Shown here: piece after piece, positions 21,392 through 32,249 of the stretch | Layout of the letters: each line of letters starts with the position of its first letter | How positions within the stretch are numbered: position 1 is the first letter of the stretch | From: Nigrospora sphaerica | Lineage: Eukaryota > Ascomycota > Sordariomycetes > Amphisphaeriales > Apiosporaceae | Direction of reading: 5' to 3' | NCBI GenBank assembly: GCA_018287875.1 | Contig: JAGVVL010000002.1 | Coordinates: 8,556,001-8,620,000 of the forward strand | DNA length: 64,000 nt | The notes under the pieces: generated by a model | Told to the model about the DNA's origin: nothing | Databases searched by the model: none | What the model saw: the letters and a program-made list of their open reading frames with translations, nothing else | Translations under genes and position numbers: made by a program

Positions 21392-22800
21392 TTAGTTCTT
21401 GACGGGAATCGGTACAGGGCCCTTGGGGAACTTCGAGGCGGGCAGCCAGCCCTGGTGGGCCGTCCGGATGCCGTACTCCACAGGGTAGTCAATTTTGGTA
21501 TGCATGACGCCCCAGTTGAACCAAAAAGTGTGGTCCCCCTCCTCCTCGGGGCCGACGTAGATGTTCTCGGGGCGGAGCACGCGCAGCTGTAGCTTGGTGA
21601 GGAACTCGCGGATCTCCTCGATGTTGTCAATCACCCGCGGCTCCTCGTCCGGCCCGTTCCGGATGAACAGTCGCCTGACGGTGTTGGGCTGGACATGGAA
21701 GTGTTTGGCCCCAGTAACAGGGTTCACCCAGACGAGGGGGAGCTGGACGTGGAGGGAGGGGGCGTTAGCCAGCCGGCTCGTCGGGACGCTTGCAGGGGGA
21801 AGAAGAGAGGGCGATACTCACCACGAGCTGGTCCTTGGGGTCGCGGGGCATGGCCTCCATCTCGGCGTCGGGCACCTCGCGGCCCTCGCACTTGACGTTC
21901 AGGCCGTTGGGGTTGCCGCGGCAGCGTAGGATCCACTCGTACGGGTAGTATTGCATCTCGCACCAGCTGTGGTCCGCCATGCGCTTCTCCTCGTCCGTCA
22001 GCATGTCGTAGAGCTTAGCGGTGCTGAAGAAGCCGGTGCAGCCCGGCTTAATCTTCATCGTCAGCCCCGACCCATCGGCCCAGTCGACCGTCTGCTCGCC
22101 CTGGGGCAGCTTGATGGTGCGGAACGACGTGAACATGGGCGGGTTGACCTTGTACTGCGGGCCGTCCATGTGCCACGACTGGAAGCGCGCCACGCCGGCC
22201 TGGAAGTCCTCCTTGGGCAGCGGCTTAGAGTAGTACTGGTCGGCGAACTTCTCGTCGATGTTGACCTCCTTGAGCCCAAAGTGGTCCTCGCCCTGGTAGC
22301 CCTTGCCCATGAGGTAGAGGCGGCCGGCCCCGGGAATCATCCTGTACCCCAGGACGGCCTGTATTTACTAGGGTTAGGGGCTGAAATTGACGTGTCGGAC
22401 GGGCGAACTCACTCCGATGCCCAGACCCTCCGGGTGGTACATTCTAGCCCACTCGTCATCCGTATAGCGAGGATAGTCTGGGTCGAGTCTCTCGAGCACT
22501 TCCCAGTTTTTGTAAGGCGTCTCGTTTTGCTGGCCCTTGACTACCACGACGAGATGTCGCTGGATAGCGTCCCGCAAGAAGTCGACATCTTCGTCTATCA
22601 CGCACGCAGGGTAAGCTGGGGGGTCCAGACTGTGCCATTAGGGAAAGAACCCACCACTGCAGTTGTTGAGGTCCATGCCACGGATGACTGCACCAAACTA
22701 CCGCCCGTCAGCATAACGAAGCATAGCAATCGGCATCGGATGGGCTCACTGTGTAGCCATTTCCAAAGGGCTCAACAGGGTAGCGGTTCTGCAGGCCCAT
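21392..22800 (-). CDS. Fe(II)/2-oxoglutarate dioxygenase, TauD/TfdA family
   Basis: Proposed exons (descending): 22800-22750, 22697-22658, 22615-22413, 22358-21822 and 21742-21392, giving 393 residues with consistent phases. The second exon is only 40 nt and intron 2 only 42 nt, so the N-terminus is less certain; it yields FGAVIRGMDL, which fits the family. The iron ligands appear as H161-x-D163 (SWHMDG) and H358 (WGVMHTK). The family resembles fungal alpha-ketoglutarate-dependent xanthine/taurine-type dioxygenases. It should use O2, Fe(II) and 2-oxoglutarate to hydroxylate or desaturate the terpenoid. From general knowledge, a 2-oxoglutarate dioxygenase is a hallmark of fusicoccin and brassicicene biosynthesis, which supports that comparison. 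It is divergent from DMATS-1 across about 1 kb and convergent with the terpene synthase. Confidence 0.87.
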
Positions 22801-23854
22801 GTTGGAGGATGCGCTAACTGGATTAAGCGCAGAGGTATTGTGAAAATAGAACTCGATGCGAGCGATAAGGCTTTTTCAGAATAGCAAGGAGTCGGTGTCC
22901 CAGTGGGGTTTGTTTGTATTAGACTTGTCTAATGACGGACACCCAGCGGGAGAACTCGATTTGTATGTTCATGTGCCATCGCCGTAAACCGGCCATGTCA
23001 CGCCACCCAAGAAGCCGCTGCCACACGAGAGCCTACCCTGGAAGGAGATAAACAGAACACCCCGCATGGCTGACCGACTCAAGCCTCTATCCAGCCAGCT
23101 TCGGGCATGATTTCGCACCAAGTCGCGAAAGTGGCTGAACCAAGGACTCGATGGTGAACGTAGGCAGCAAGTGCGGAGGCCCTGACTGCATAGTGGTTCT
23201 CACGTCCAAGGAATTGCGAACTTACATCTCCATCCAGGGCTTGGCAGTGCCATGTACGTGCAGGAAGCAAAAGCATGCCCGAAAGCAGCAAGTGAGACAT
23301 GTCGCCGGAAGTGGAGCAGGAGAACAGGGGGCGGTGAACAAGGGGCCCCAGGCATGCCCTCACGCACACGCCACCCCTGCTGAAAGCAACCCTGGACCGA
23401 TCTTTGTATTTTTTGGCTGCCCGTCGGGGTGGGACAGGGCCATCGCCACTTTCTGCACCCTTGATCCATGCCCTGGCCCGCTTGGCCCGCGCTGGCTAGG
23501 AGCGCTCGGGCTTCCGGGGCGCAATCTATGCGATACTGCCAACCGCCGGTGCGTGACAGCAGTGCGTCCGTTGGCATCGATCTATTCCGACGTGGAAGTT
23601 CGGTGCTGCTCCGGAGGCGAGGTGGTTGGGGAGGACTCGCGCCTATGCCCCCGCCCAAAGCCGTCACCAGCTCGTGGCCCAGCCAATTGCTAATGATATC
23701 GGGGGGATCGGTGCCAGCGCAGCTCGCCATCTTGCGCACCGCATATTCTATGTTTGTATTTGCTCCCTTATTCTGAATGTGTCTAGTTGAGCGTGCCCTT
23801 CGTTAGTAAATCCGCCCCAATCAAGCAAACAGCCAGCCAGACACCGCTTCCAAT
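22801..23854. promoter_or_regulatory. Divergent promoter region of the dioxygenase and DMATS-1
   Basis: About 1,050 bp between two start codons on opposite strands. Open frames seen here are short and unsupported. No distinct operator recognised. Confidence 0.45.
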
Positions 23855-25177
23855 ATGGCCACCGCTTCCACAACCGCCGTCACGGCGCCCACGCTGTCTC
23901 GGCCCAGTTTGCCCGACGCCATAAGAGCAAACAGCTTTCCGGAGCACTTTTGGAAGTATTGCGAGCCGGTGATTTCCGGCCTCTTGGACCTGGCCGATGG
24001 CTACAGCGCGGCGGAGAAGGAGAGCCACCTCCGATTCTTCCACGAGCACTGCGCCCAGCTGCTCGGACCCAGCCCGGCCGGGAATCCCATGAAGGAGATG
24101 ATGATCCCGCTCGAGGCGAGCGTCAACATCTCGGGCAACCGCGAGAAGGGCGTCGTCCGCTTCCAGCTGGAACCGCACTCGGTGACGGACGGCCCGCACA
24201 CCTCCGTCACGGGCGACGACCCCTTCGGCGTGAAGGGTGTCCGGTCGCTCCTCGACTACCTCGAGCAGGTGATGCCGAGTCTGGATTTCACGTGGTCGCG
24301 CTGCATGGCGGAGAAGCTCATGGTGTCGGAGCCCGTCGAGGTCGCACGGCTGGCCGAGGCAGAGAAATCGTCACTGCCCGTGCCCCTCGACGCCTATGGT
24401 CGCTGTCCCCAGTTTAACATGGCCATAGACCTCGTGGAGGCGAAGCGAGGTATGAAGATCTACTTCATCCCGCTGGCTAAGGCGCTCGCCACCGGCCGCC
24501 CGGCCCTGGACATCTGCTTCGACTCGATCCGGTCGCTAGAGCCCTACGGCGCGGAGCTAAGCCCCGCGGCCGACGCGCTGCAGGACTACCTCCAGACCCG
24601 GTGCCCGGGGCCCATGACGTGCGACTACGTGGCGGTGGACGCCACGGACCCTAAGAAGTCGCGCGTCAAGCTCTACATCTCGTCCGACCAGCTCAACAGC
24701 TTCGACTTTGTCCGCTCCGTCTACACGCTCGGCGGCGTCGCCATGGACGAGATGCGGCTGAAGGGCCTCGAGGTGCTGCGCTCGATATGGTCCCTCCTGC
24801 TCGGCGCCGACGACGGCGAGCTTCCGGACGCGTCCGGCCAGCCGCCCAAGAAGCTCCCCTTCTTTCTCGGCTGCCTGTACTTTGGCTTCGAGTGGCGGGC
24901 GGGCGACCGCTTCCCGCAGGTGAAGGTCTACCTCCCGCTGTGGCAGTACCACGACACGGACAGGAAGGTGGCGCGTGCCATTGGACAAGTTTTGGCCAAG
25001 CTAGGCCAGCCGGCGATGGGGGAGACATACTCGGACCGCCTAGCTAAGTGTTACGGGAAAGCGGACTGGGACGCGGGCATTACTGTACACAACCAGGTGT
25101 CCTTTGCCTACTCGGCCGACACGGGTGCATATTTGAGCGTTTACTATGGGCTGCGGCCGGAGAACATAGCGGTTTAG
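23855..25177 (+). CDS. DMATS-type prenyltransferase 1
   Basis: Single-exon ABBA-fold aromatic/O-prenyltransferase of 440 residues, soluble, with the usual length. An FWKYCEPVI block (cf. FWW in DMATS enzymes) lies near residue 32. The conserved glutamate is E87 in PLEASVN; in indole DMATS enzymes this residue binds the nucleophile. The diphosphate-shielding Lys/Tyr strands are present: MKIYFIPLAKALATG, VKLYISS and VKVYLPLWQY. The family transfers a dimethylallyl group, without a DDxxD motif, to indoles, phenols or, in the fusicoccin enzyme PaPT, a glucose hydroxyl. There is no NRPS or tryptophan gene in the cluster, so an indole acceptor is unlikely, and prenylation of the glycoside or scaffold is my inference. 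It is the tandem paralogue of the next gene. Confidence 0.9.
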   Translation: MATASTTAVTAPTLSRPSLPDAIRANSFPEHFWKYCEPVISGLLDLADGYSAAEKESHLRFFHEHCAQLLGPSPAGNPMKEMMIPLEASVNISGNREKGVVRFQLEPHSVTDGPHTSVTGDDPFGVKGVRSLLDYLEQVMPSLDFTWSRCMAEKLMVSEPVEVARLAEAEKSSLPVPLDAYGRCPQFNMAIDLVEAKRGMKIYFIPLAKALATGRPALDICFDSIRSLEPYGAELSPAADALQDYLQTRCPGPMTCDYVAVDATDPKKSRVKLYISSDQLNSFDFVRSVYTLGGVAMDEMRLKGLEVLRSIWSLLLGADDGELPDASGQPPKKLPFFLGCLYFGFEWRAGDRFPQVKVYLPLWQYHDTDRKVARAIGQVLAKLGQPAMGETYSDRLAKCYGKADWDAGITVHNQVSFAYSADTGAYLSVYYGLRPENIAV

Positions 25178-26575
25178 AGAGGAGCACATCCCGCAATACA
25201 ACATCATATCATTTTCATAAAACTCCGTGTTTTAGGGAATCGTGGACCATAAATGTAAGCAAGAAACACCATTCTGTAGATTGATTCGCCACGAAGCTTT
25301 CGCGAGAGACCTGGCACTCTAACGAGACATCGCATGTCCTCAGTACCGACGGTGGAAGGAGTGCCAAAAGAGCGATAACAGATAGAGCTGTGTTTGAGGC
25401 ATCAGGTGACCGTCGGCAGTGCGTCCCCCCCTTTTCGGGTTACAGTGCACCACACGAGGGTTTTGCACTGTACGAGGTTCTCGGCGGCCGTAACGTGTCC
25501 ACACCCCCTCTCTCTCTACCCGCCATTTCACCACATCGAGAGCGGGCTGGCTGACGGAGGGACTACAGGGACCCGGCATGGAATACAGGGATACAGGGAT
25601 GGGCTGGCCAAGCGGGGTTGTGTGGTTATCTCCACTTCCCAAATAACGAGAGTCTGGCAGCGGGATGTGCCGCGGCGTGCCAAGCCGTCGGGCTTCAACT
25701 CTTGTCAGCACAAGGTTTAATCGCCAGGGAGTGAAAATGCATACGGTATCCAGTCTCGAGTCATTCCGATGACACCCCACGTTGCACTCGGGGGCCCATG
25801 ACAACATGCCTGTACGCCTATAGTAGTGCCGGAGGCCCCGCGGAGACGGAAGCCTCCACTCGGCAGCCAGATCGTCGCGGAGCACGCAATACACACAGTG
25901 GGCGCGGACGAGCACGGCCGTGCCACCCCCGTCACTACCCCATGGGGCGACGCCTGGCAGGGTAGCAACGGCTAGCCAACTCTACTGAGTAAGGGCGACG
26001 GGGAGTCAGGCGACATGGCATGGCTTCCGAGACGACGTGGACGATGACTGAACGGCGGTGAAGGCCGCCCCTGCTTAGCACGAACGTAGCCAACCACACA
26101 GGCAGTGCGCCTGGACGAGTCTAAGCCTTGGCGGCGGTTTTCAGGACGCGGATGGGACTATCTATCAGGCCCGGCCGGTTTCATCCGAGGGGCATCATAC
26201 TGTAGGCAGAGAGAGGGCCCTAAGGCTGTGCGGTAGCAGACACAGACTCTAACTGGCCCGCCGGAATACATGTTGGCGCTCTGTGGCTGGGCCTCGGCTG
26301 CAAAGCGCCGGGCATAGGCAGCACCAGGTAGAGGCTCGCTTCGATGCCGCGTCCCGGATTGAGCGGTTGATGTCTTGTTACTTCGCTCACATCCAGAATT
26401 ATCCGAACAGGTTCGGAAATTCCGAATCATAGCGCGTCCCCACCGCTACTTTAGAATTTCATGTGAGACTTGGAACCTAGAGCGTTCCGTATAGGCCGTG
26501 CCGTACTTGAATTGTGGCGCAAGTCTTTCTTAGCCTCCCTTTCTGTGACGCTGTTTTTTATTGGTCAGATTAGGC

Positions 26576-26583
26576 TATAAAAC
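26576..26583 (+). promoter_or_regulatory. Candidate TATA box of DMATS-2
   Basis: TATAAAAC lies 176 bp upstream of the ATG and about 17 bp downstream of an inverted CCAAT (ATTGGTC). Sequence and spacing only. Confidence 0.45.
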
Positions 26584-26619
26584 AGAAATTCGCATTTCCC
26601 GGGCCTATTGGGATACTCG

Positions 26620-26692
26620 CAGCTAGAATTTAAGCCCGCAGCCAGAGTTAAGCTCGCATCCAGAGTTAAGCTCGCAGCCAGAGTTAAGTTCA
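26620..26692 (+). repeat. 18-bp tandem repeat in the DMATS-2 leader
   Basis: Four copies of CAGCCAGAGTTAAGCTCG; the first is 19 bp and more diverged, and the units start at 26620, 26639, 26657 and 26675. They lie between the TATA box and the ATG, so probably in the 5' untranslated leader. Confidence 0.8.
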
Positions 26693-26751
26693 CAGTCATC
26701 ACACAAGCCAGCACTGCACTGTAACACCACCCATCCGCCAACGCCTTCACC

Positions 26752-28059
26752 ATGGCCAATGAGCTACCAGACTATGTTCTTGACTCGGATCCCGAGTTCT
26801 GGATTCGGATCCTGCGGCCGGCGCTGGCCGGCATGATGGACTTCGCCGGCACGTACTCGCCCGAGGCCAAGGAGGGCCACCTGCGATTCCTGGAGGAGCG
26901 CGTGTGCCCCTGGATCGGACCGCGGCCGCTGCATCCCGCGGCCGAGGCGACGGCCGGGAGCCCCTACGACGCCGGTACGCCCGTGGAGATGAGCGTCAAC
27001 TTCAGCAAGGACCGGGCGCCCATCGTGCGGTTCCAGCTGGAGCCGACGCGGGCGTCCAAGGGGCCGCACGTCGCGTCGGATGAGCCGCTGGTCGCCAACG
27101 CGCTGCGGCGCCTGCTGGAGGGCACGGGGAGCCTGCCGGGCGTGGACATCGCGTGGCCGCGGCAGCTGCTGGACGCCATGGTGCCGTCGGAGCGCGCGCA
27201 AATCGCGCAGCTCAACGCGGCGGTGCGCGAGGGGCGGCTGCCGGCTCCCCTCGACCGCGTCGTGCACCTGCAGGTGGCCTTCGACCTGGGCCTCACGGGC
27301 GCCCGCACGATGAAGACGTACTATAACCCCATGGGCATGCAGCTGGCGACGGGGCAGAACATCCGCGACGTGGCCTTCGGCGCCATCAAGCGCCTGGAGC
27401 CGCACGGCGCCGCCCTCGCAGGGCCCCTGGGCGTCGTCGGCGACTTCATGCAGGCCAGCCCCGCCGCTATGGAGGTGCTGATGACGGGCGTCGACGCGGC
27501 CGACCCCGCGACGGCGCGCATCAAGCTGTACACGTACCTGCGCGACGCCAACAGCTGGGATGTGGTGGCGCGCGCGTGGACGCTGGGCGACGCCGCCGCC
27601 GCCGACCCGGACCGCGTCCAGGGGCTGGCGCTGCTGCGGTCCATCTGGCCGCTGCTGATGGACGAGCCCGCGGGCCGACCGGACCTCGAGACGTTCGACA
27701 AGCCGCCCAAGGTGGCCCTCTCGTTCCTCGGCACGCTGCTGCTAACGTACGAGTTCCGCCACGACACGCGCGTGCCCGACGTCAAGCTGTACCTGCCGCT
27801 GTGGCAGTACGCGCCCTCGGACCGCCGCGTCGCCGACAACGTCGTCGAGATCCTGCGCACGCTCGGCTACGGCGACGCCGCCGACGGCTACATGACCCAC
27901 CTGGCGCGCACGTTCCCCGGCGCCGACCTCGACGGGCCCGCCAACCTGCACAGCTACCTCTCCTTCTCCTACTCGCAGAAGACGGGCCCCTACCTGAGCC
28001 TGTACTACTCGGTCAACGGCAAGGCCGTCGGCGCCGCCAACCGCGCGCCGCCCATCTAG
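26752..28059 (+). CDS. DMATS-type prenyltransferase 2
   Basis: Single-exon protein of 435 residues, same strand and family as DMATS-1. Key features: an FWIRILRPAL block near residue 16, the conserved glutamate E79 in TPVEMSVNFS, the arginine/glutamate block VRFQLEPT, and the Lys/Tyr strands MKTYYNPMGMQLATG, IKLYTYL and VKLYLPLWQY. These indicate an intact, probably active prenyltransferase using DMAPP. It keeps the full motif set of its neighbour yet differs at most other positions, so the duplication is not recent and the acceptors or regiochemistry may differ. Its 3' end lies only about 180 bp from the convergent ABC transporter. Glycoside O-prenylation is inferred by analogy with PaPT of the fusicoccin pathway. 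Confidence 0.9.
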   Translation: MANELPDYVLDSDPEFWIRILRPALAGMMDFAGTYSPEAKEGHLRFLEERVCPWIGPRPLHPAAEATAGSPYDAGTPVEMSVNFSKDRAPIVRFQLEPTRASKGPHVASDEPLVANALRRLLEGTGSLPGVDIAWPRQLLDAMVPSERAQIAQLNAAVREGRLPAPLDRVVHLQVAFDLGLTGARTMKTYYNPMGMQLATGQNIRDVAFGAIKRLEPHGAALAGPLGVVGDFMQASPAAMEVLMTGVDAADPATARIKLYTYLRDANSWDVVARAWTLGDAAAADPDRVQGLALLRSIWPLLMDEPAGRPDLETFDKPPKVALSFLGTLLLTYEFRHDTRVPDVKLYLPLWQYAPSDRRVADNVVEILRTLGYGDAADGYMTHLARTFPGADLDGPANLHSYLSFSYSQKTGPYLSLYYSVNGKAVGAANRAPPI

Positions 28060-28241
28060 TTGCCCGGGGAGGAACGGGTTGATATGGGATAAGCACATTG
28101 CAGTTTGGGAGCAGGGCAGACGCCGTGATGTAACGAACTCCATAGTCTATAGTGATTAAAACCTGAATATAAAAAAAGCGCACCTAAGCAACCTTGAGAG
28201 AGGCCTGGATTCTCCTCCTTCCGCGTGTAGACCCGCGGAGC

Positions 28242-31200
28242 TCACTTCGACAGCTCCTGCAGCTTGGTCATGTGGGCGTACATGCCGTTTTTCTCCATCA
28301 GCTCCTGGTGGCTGCCCATCTCGACGACGCGGCCGCCGTCGAGCACGACGATGACGTCGGCGCGGCGCACGGTGCTCAGCTTATGGGCCACCGAGATGGT
28401 GGTGCGGGAGGCGGCGGCGCGGTCGAGGGCGGCCTGGACGGCGCGCTCCGACTCGGCGTCGAGCGACGAGGTGGCCTCGTCGAGCAGTAGGACGCGCGGC
28501 TTACGTATTAGCGCGCGCGCGAGGGCGATGCGCTGCTTCTGCCCGCCCGAGAGCAGCGTGCCGGCGCTGCCCACGGCCGTGTCGAGCCCCTCGGGCAGCG
28601 ACGCGATAAAGTCCTCGACGCCCGCCTTGCGGCACACGGTCGCGACGTCGTCGTCGGTGACCTCGTCGGGCGCCACGGCGCCGAGCAGGATGTTGGCCCG
28701 GATGGTGCCGCGGTAGAGCACAGGCTCCTGCGGCACGATGGCGAACATGGAGCGGTACTGGTTAACGTTGAGGCCGCGGACGTCCTGCCCGTCGAGCCGG
28801 ACGGCCCCGGCGTCGGGGTCGTACAGCCGCTCCATCAGCGAGAGCACCGTGCTCTTGCCGCAGCCCGAAGAGCCCACCAAGGCGACGGACTGGCCTGGCC
28901 GAATGGTCAGGTCGAATTGGCGAAGGACCGGGCGCCGGGTCGCGGGGTAGGCGAACTCAACGCCGCGGAACTCGATGACGCCCTCGGCGGCCCGTGGGTC
29001 GACGGGGGCGCCGGCGCTCGACCACGTGTCGATGCCGACGCGAGCGTCGAACAGGGCCTTGAGCTCGGCGGCTGCCTGGCGCGCCTGGCCCATGTCGCGC
29101 GCGTAGGAGAAGAAGGTGCCTGTGGACTGCGTGTTGAAGACGACGGCGGCGAAGCAGACGAAGAACTGGAACATGGTATACTCGCCGCTGGCGATGAGCA
29201 TGCCGCCGTACCAGAAGCCGAGCGCGAAAGCCAGGAAGAAAAGCGATTGCGACGCCGCGTACAGCGCGCTGGACGAAAGCAGCGAGCCGACGCTGGCGCG
29301 CTGCTGTGCCGCCTGCGTGCTGTCGTAGCGTGCCATGACCTCGGCCTCGCGCGCCAGGGCGGCGACGGTGCGGATCGACGCGACGGCCTCGCAGGCCTCA
29401 GCGGCTGTGGGCGCGAAGGCGGCCTGGGCGCGCTGCTGGAAGCGGAAGAGCATGTGGAAGCGTAGGAAGCCGCAGGCGAGCAAGATGGGGATGGAGCACA
29501 TGCAGACGAGCGAGAGCTTCCAGCCGATGGCGAGGCTGAGCACGAGCGAGCCGACAAACGTCGACAGCGCCGTGATGAGCGTGCCGAGCACGGCGCCGCT
29601 CAGCCCGGCCACCTCGGCCGCGCGCGTGCTCAGGAACGCCAGCAGCGCCCCCGTGCCCTTGCGGTCGAAGAAACCCATCTCCTGCCGCAGCATCGTCGCG
29701 AAGGCCCGGTACCGCACGCGGTGGATCAGCCGCTCTGAGCACCGCGCGAGCGCCAGCCCCTGCGCCAGGAACGCCACGAACATGGCCACGGCCAGGGCGA
29801 CGTACATGGCGCTCCAGAAGTCGCTCTCGCGTTTCACGTTCTGGTCCACGACCGGCGCGCTGAGCGTCTGCAGTCGCCGAGAGTCCTGGTGTCAGCCAAT
29901 GCTCCCACGCGGCTCGGGGAGAGCGTCGACACGTACCATGATCTGCTTGCCCAGCAGGAAAGCGTTCACCGGATTGCCGGCGCCGCCAACCACGGACCAC
30001 AGGCAACCCCATAGCATAAGCGGCCACTCTTCACGGTTCAGAGACGCGACGAGCTTGATCAGCGTCCACAGCCCGTAAGTCGCTTGGGGCGGCGGCGCCG
30101 TCTGCTCACGGGCCGCGGGGGCCTCCGTGTTCGGCTCCGGGCTGTCCTTGTGCTGTTGGGAGTCGGCCACGTACGTGGGCGACACGTCGCTGTGCACATC
30201 GAGCTCGGGGGTTGGAGGCGCCGCCTGCGCTTCCACCAGCCGGAAGTAGGCGTTCCGCTTGGCCAGCAGCTCGGCGTGGGTGCCCTTCTCAACGATGGAC
30301 CCCTTGTTGAGAACCACGATCTGGTCCGCGTCCTCGATGGTGGCCAGCCGGTGCGCGACCGTCACCGTTGTCCGGCCGGCGCTGGCCGATTTCAGCGCCG
30401 CCTGGATGGCGCGTTCCGACGTGCTGTCCAGCGCACTGGTGGCTTCGTCCAAGAGGAGTACTGTGCTTCGCGTTAGCCGGCCAGATGAACAGTTTCAGGA
30501 TGGGGGGCGCCCTCATGGGCCGGGGACCGACATACTCTTGGGGTCCGAGACGATGGCCCGCGCAATGGCGATGCGTTGCTTTTGGCCACCGGATAACCGC
30601 GCACCGCGTTCGCCCACGCGTGCCTGATAGCCTTCCGCGAGACCTGTAATAAAGTCGTGCGCAAAAGCTTTCTTGGCCGCCTCGACGACAAGCTCCTCCT
30701 GGCGTTCCTTGCTCTCATACTCCAGGGCCGACCCTGCGAGTCCCTGCCGGATATTGTCGAATATGGTCGTGTCCGACAAGGTGGGCTCCTGTTCCACTAG
30801 GGAAATAGCTTGGCGGTACGACCGGAGGTGAAGGGTCCGTATATCGTGACCGTCGAGGTAGATGCTGCCACTTAAGGGGCTGTAGAATCTCTCGAGCAGT
30901 GCGATAATGCTGCTTTTCCCCGAGCCAGACGCCCCAACGAGGGCTGTGGTTTTCCCGGCCGGTATGTCAAGACTAAAATCGTCTAGGACCACGACGTCTG
31001 GGCGGGAGGGGTAGACGTGGCGCACGTTTTCTAACCGTATCGATCCTTTAATCTCAGTGAGCTTCTTACCAGTATCGAGAGACGCGTCTAAATCGGGTGG
31101 CGGAACACGATCGATAGTGTTAAAGAGCTTCTTCGCAGACGACAGCGCCGTGTTGAACGCCTGCATGTGCGGTGCCACGTTTCCGAGATCAAAGGAGCCT

Positions 31201-32249
31201 AGTAAAACGGCCATTAAAGTAATGATGACGCTAGCCACGGAAGTCTCGCCGCGGAGTAGGAAAGCGCTGCCCACCCAAAAGGATAGGGCATAGTTAAGAC
31301 TGGCGATAAACATGATGCCGGCAAGCATGAGGGCGCCGACGGCCTTCACCCTGAACCCGTGCCTCTCCGCCTCGACGAGGGCGTCGTCGTACATATGGGA
31401 GAGCCGATCCTGCGTACCGAACGCGATAGTGTTGCGGATGGCGCCGAGCACGTCGCCGGCGATGACGCCGGCCTCGGACATGGCCTGGATCCACGGCACG
31501 CTGTACTTGGCGAGGAAGACGGAGGAGACGCCCATTATGGCAAGTAGGGCGACGAGCGTGGACAGGAGCACCAGGGTCAGCTTCCAGTAGGTGGCGAAGC
31601 TGATGGCGAAGGCGGAGACGAAGGTGGCGAGGGCGGTGAGCACGAGGGCGACCTTCTCGGAGATGCCGGCGCGGATCTGGTCGACGCCGGCCGTGATGCA
31701 GGTGGCGACCTCGCCGCTGCTGAGGCGCGCGTCGAAGAAGCCGACGTTCTGGCGCAGGCAGCTGCGCAGGTAGTGGCGGCGGATCTGGTTGCTGAGCCGC
31801 TCGCCCGTGTAGATGAAGCCGGCCATGGCGACGTAGATGGCGACGAACTCGCCGATGGCGAGGTAGACGAAGTTGAGCACGAGCCCGTTGACCTGCGCCG
31901 AGAAGGCGTCGCGCTGTGCCGCCGTCGAGCCCGCGCCCGAGTAGCCCTGGAACGTGCCCTGCAGCCGCCCGAAGAAGAGGATCATGAGCGGCAGCGCCGC
32001 GCCGCCGGCGATGGCGCACACGGCGCTCGCCACCATGATGGCCACGTCCGACGCCGTCGCGTACCGGTACAGCGCCCGCACACCGACGTCGACGTCGGGC
32101 GTGGCCGTCTGCCGCTCCAGCACCTCGTTCTCGCTGGCGCCACGGGGGCCGGCGAACTTAGACGCCAGGGCATCGTCGTTGGGCTTCTCGGCCGTCGTTA
32201 GGATCCTAGCCAGCGCGATTTCGTCACTCTCGGTGTGTCCCACGGCCAT
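28242..32249 (-). CDS. ABC transporter, full-length ABCB (MDR/P-glycoprotein-type) exporter
   Basis: Proposed exons (descending): 32249-30536, 30460-29937 and 29867-28242, giving 1,287 residues with two TMD-NBD halves. NBD1: Walker [10 protein letters not shown], signature LSGGQKQR, Walker [13 protein letters not shown] (formed across intron 1) and switch VAHRLAT. NBD2: Walker [10 protein letters not shown], signature LSGGQKQR, Walker [13 protein letters not shown] and switch VAHKLST. Each half has about six hydrophobic segments. All ATPase motifs are intact, so it should export a hydrophobic molecule from the plasma membrane, most simply the cluster product, for self-protection or secretion. 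It is at the right edge of the cluster and convergent with DMATS-2. Related proteins also act as general drug pumps, so the cluster role is inference from position. Confidence 0.92.

Larger units (their letters stand above)
25178..26751. other. Intergenic between DMATS-1 and DMATS-2
   Basis: No gene is supported over about 1.57 kb. The right end carries an inverted CCAAT (ATTGG near 26,560), a TATA box (26,576) and an 18-bp tandem repeat (26,620-26,692) before DMATS-2. Confidence 0.55.

Noticed and set aside
23151..23776. Open frames upstream of DMATS-1
   Set aside because: Several overlapping frames on both strands without recognisable motifs. The region is better read as a divergent promoter.
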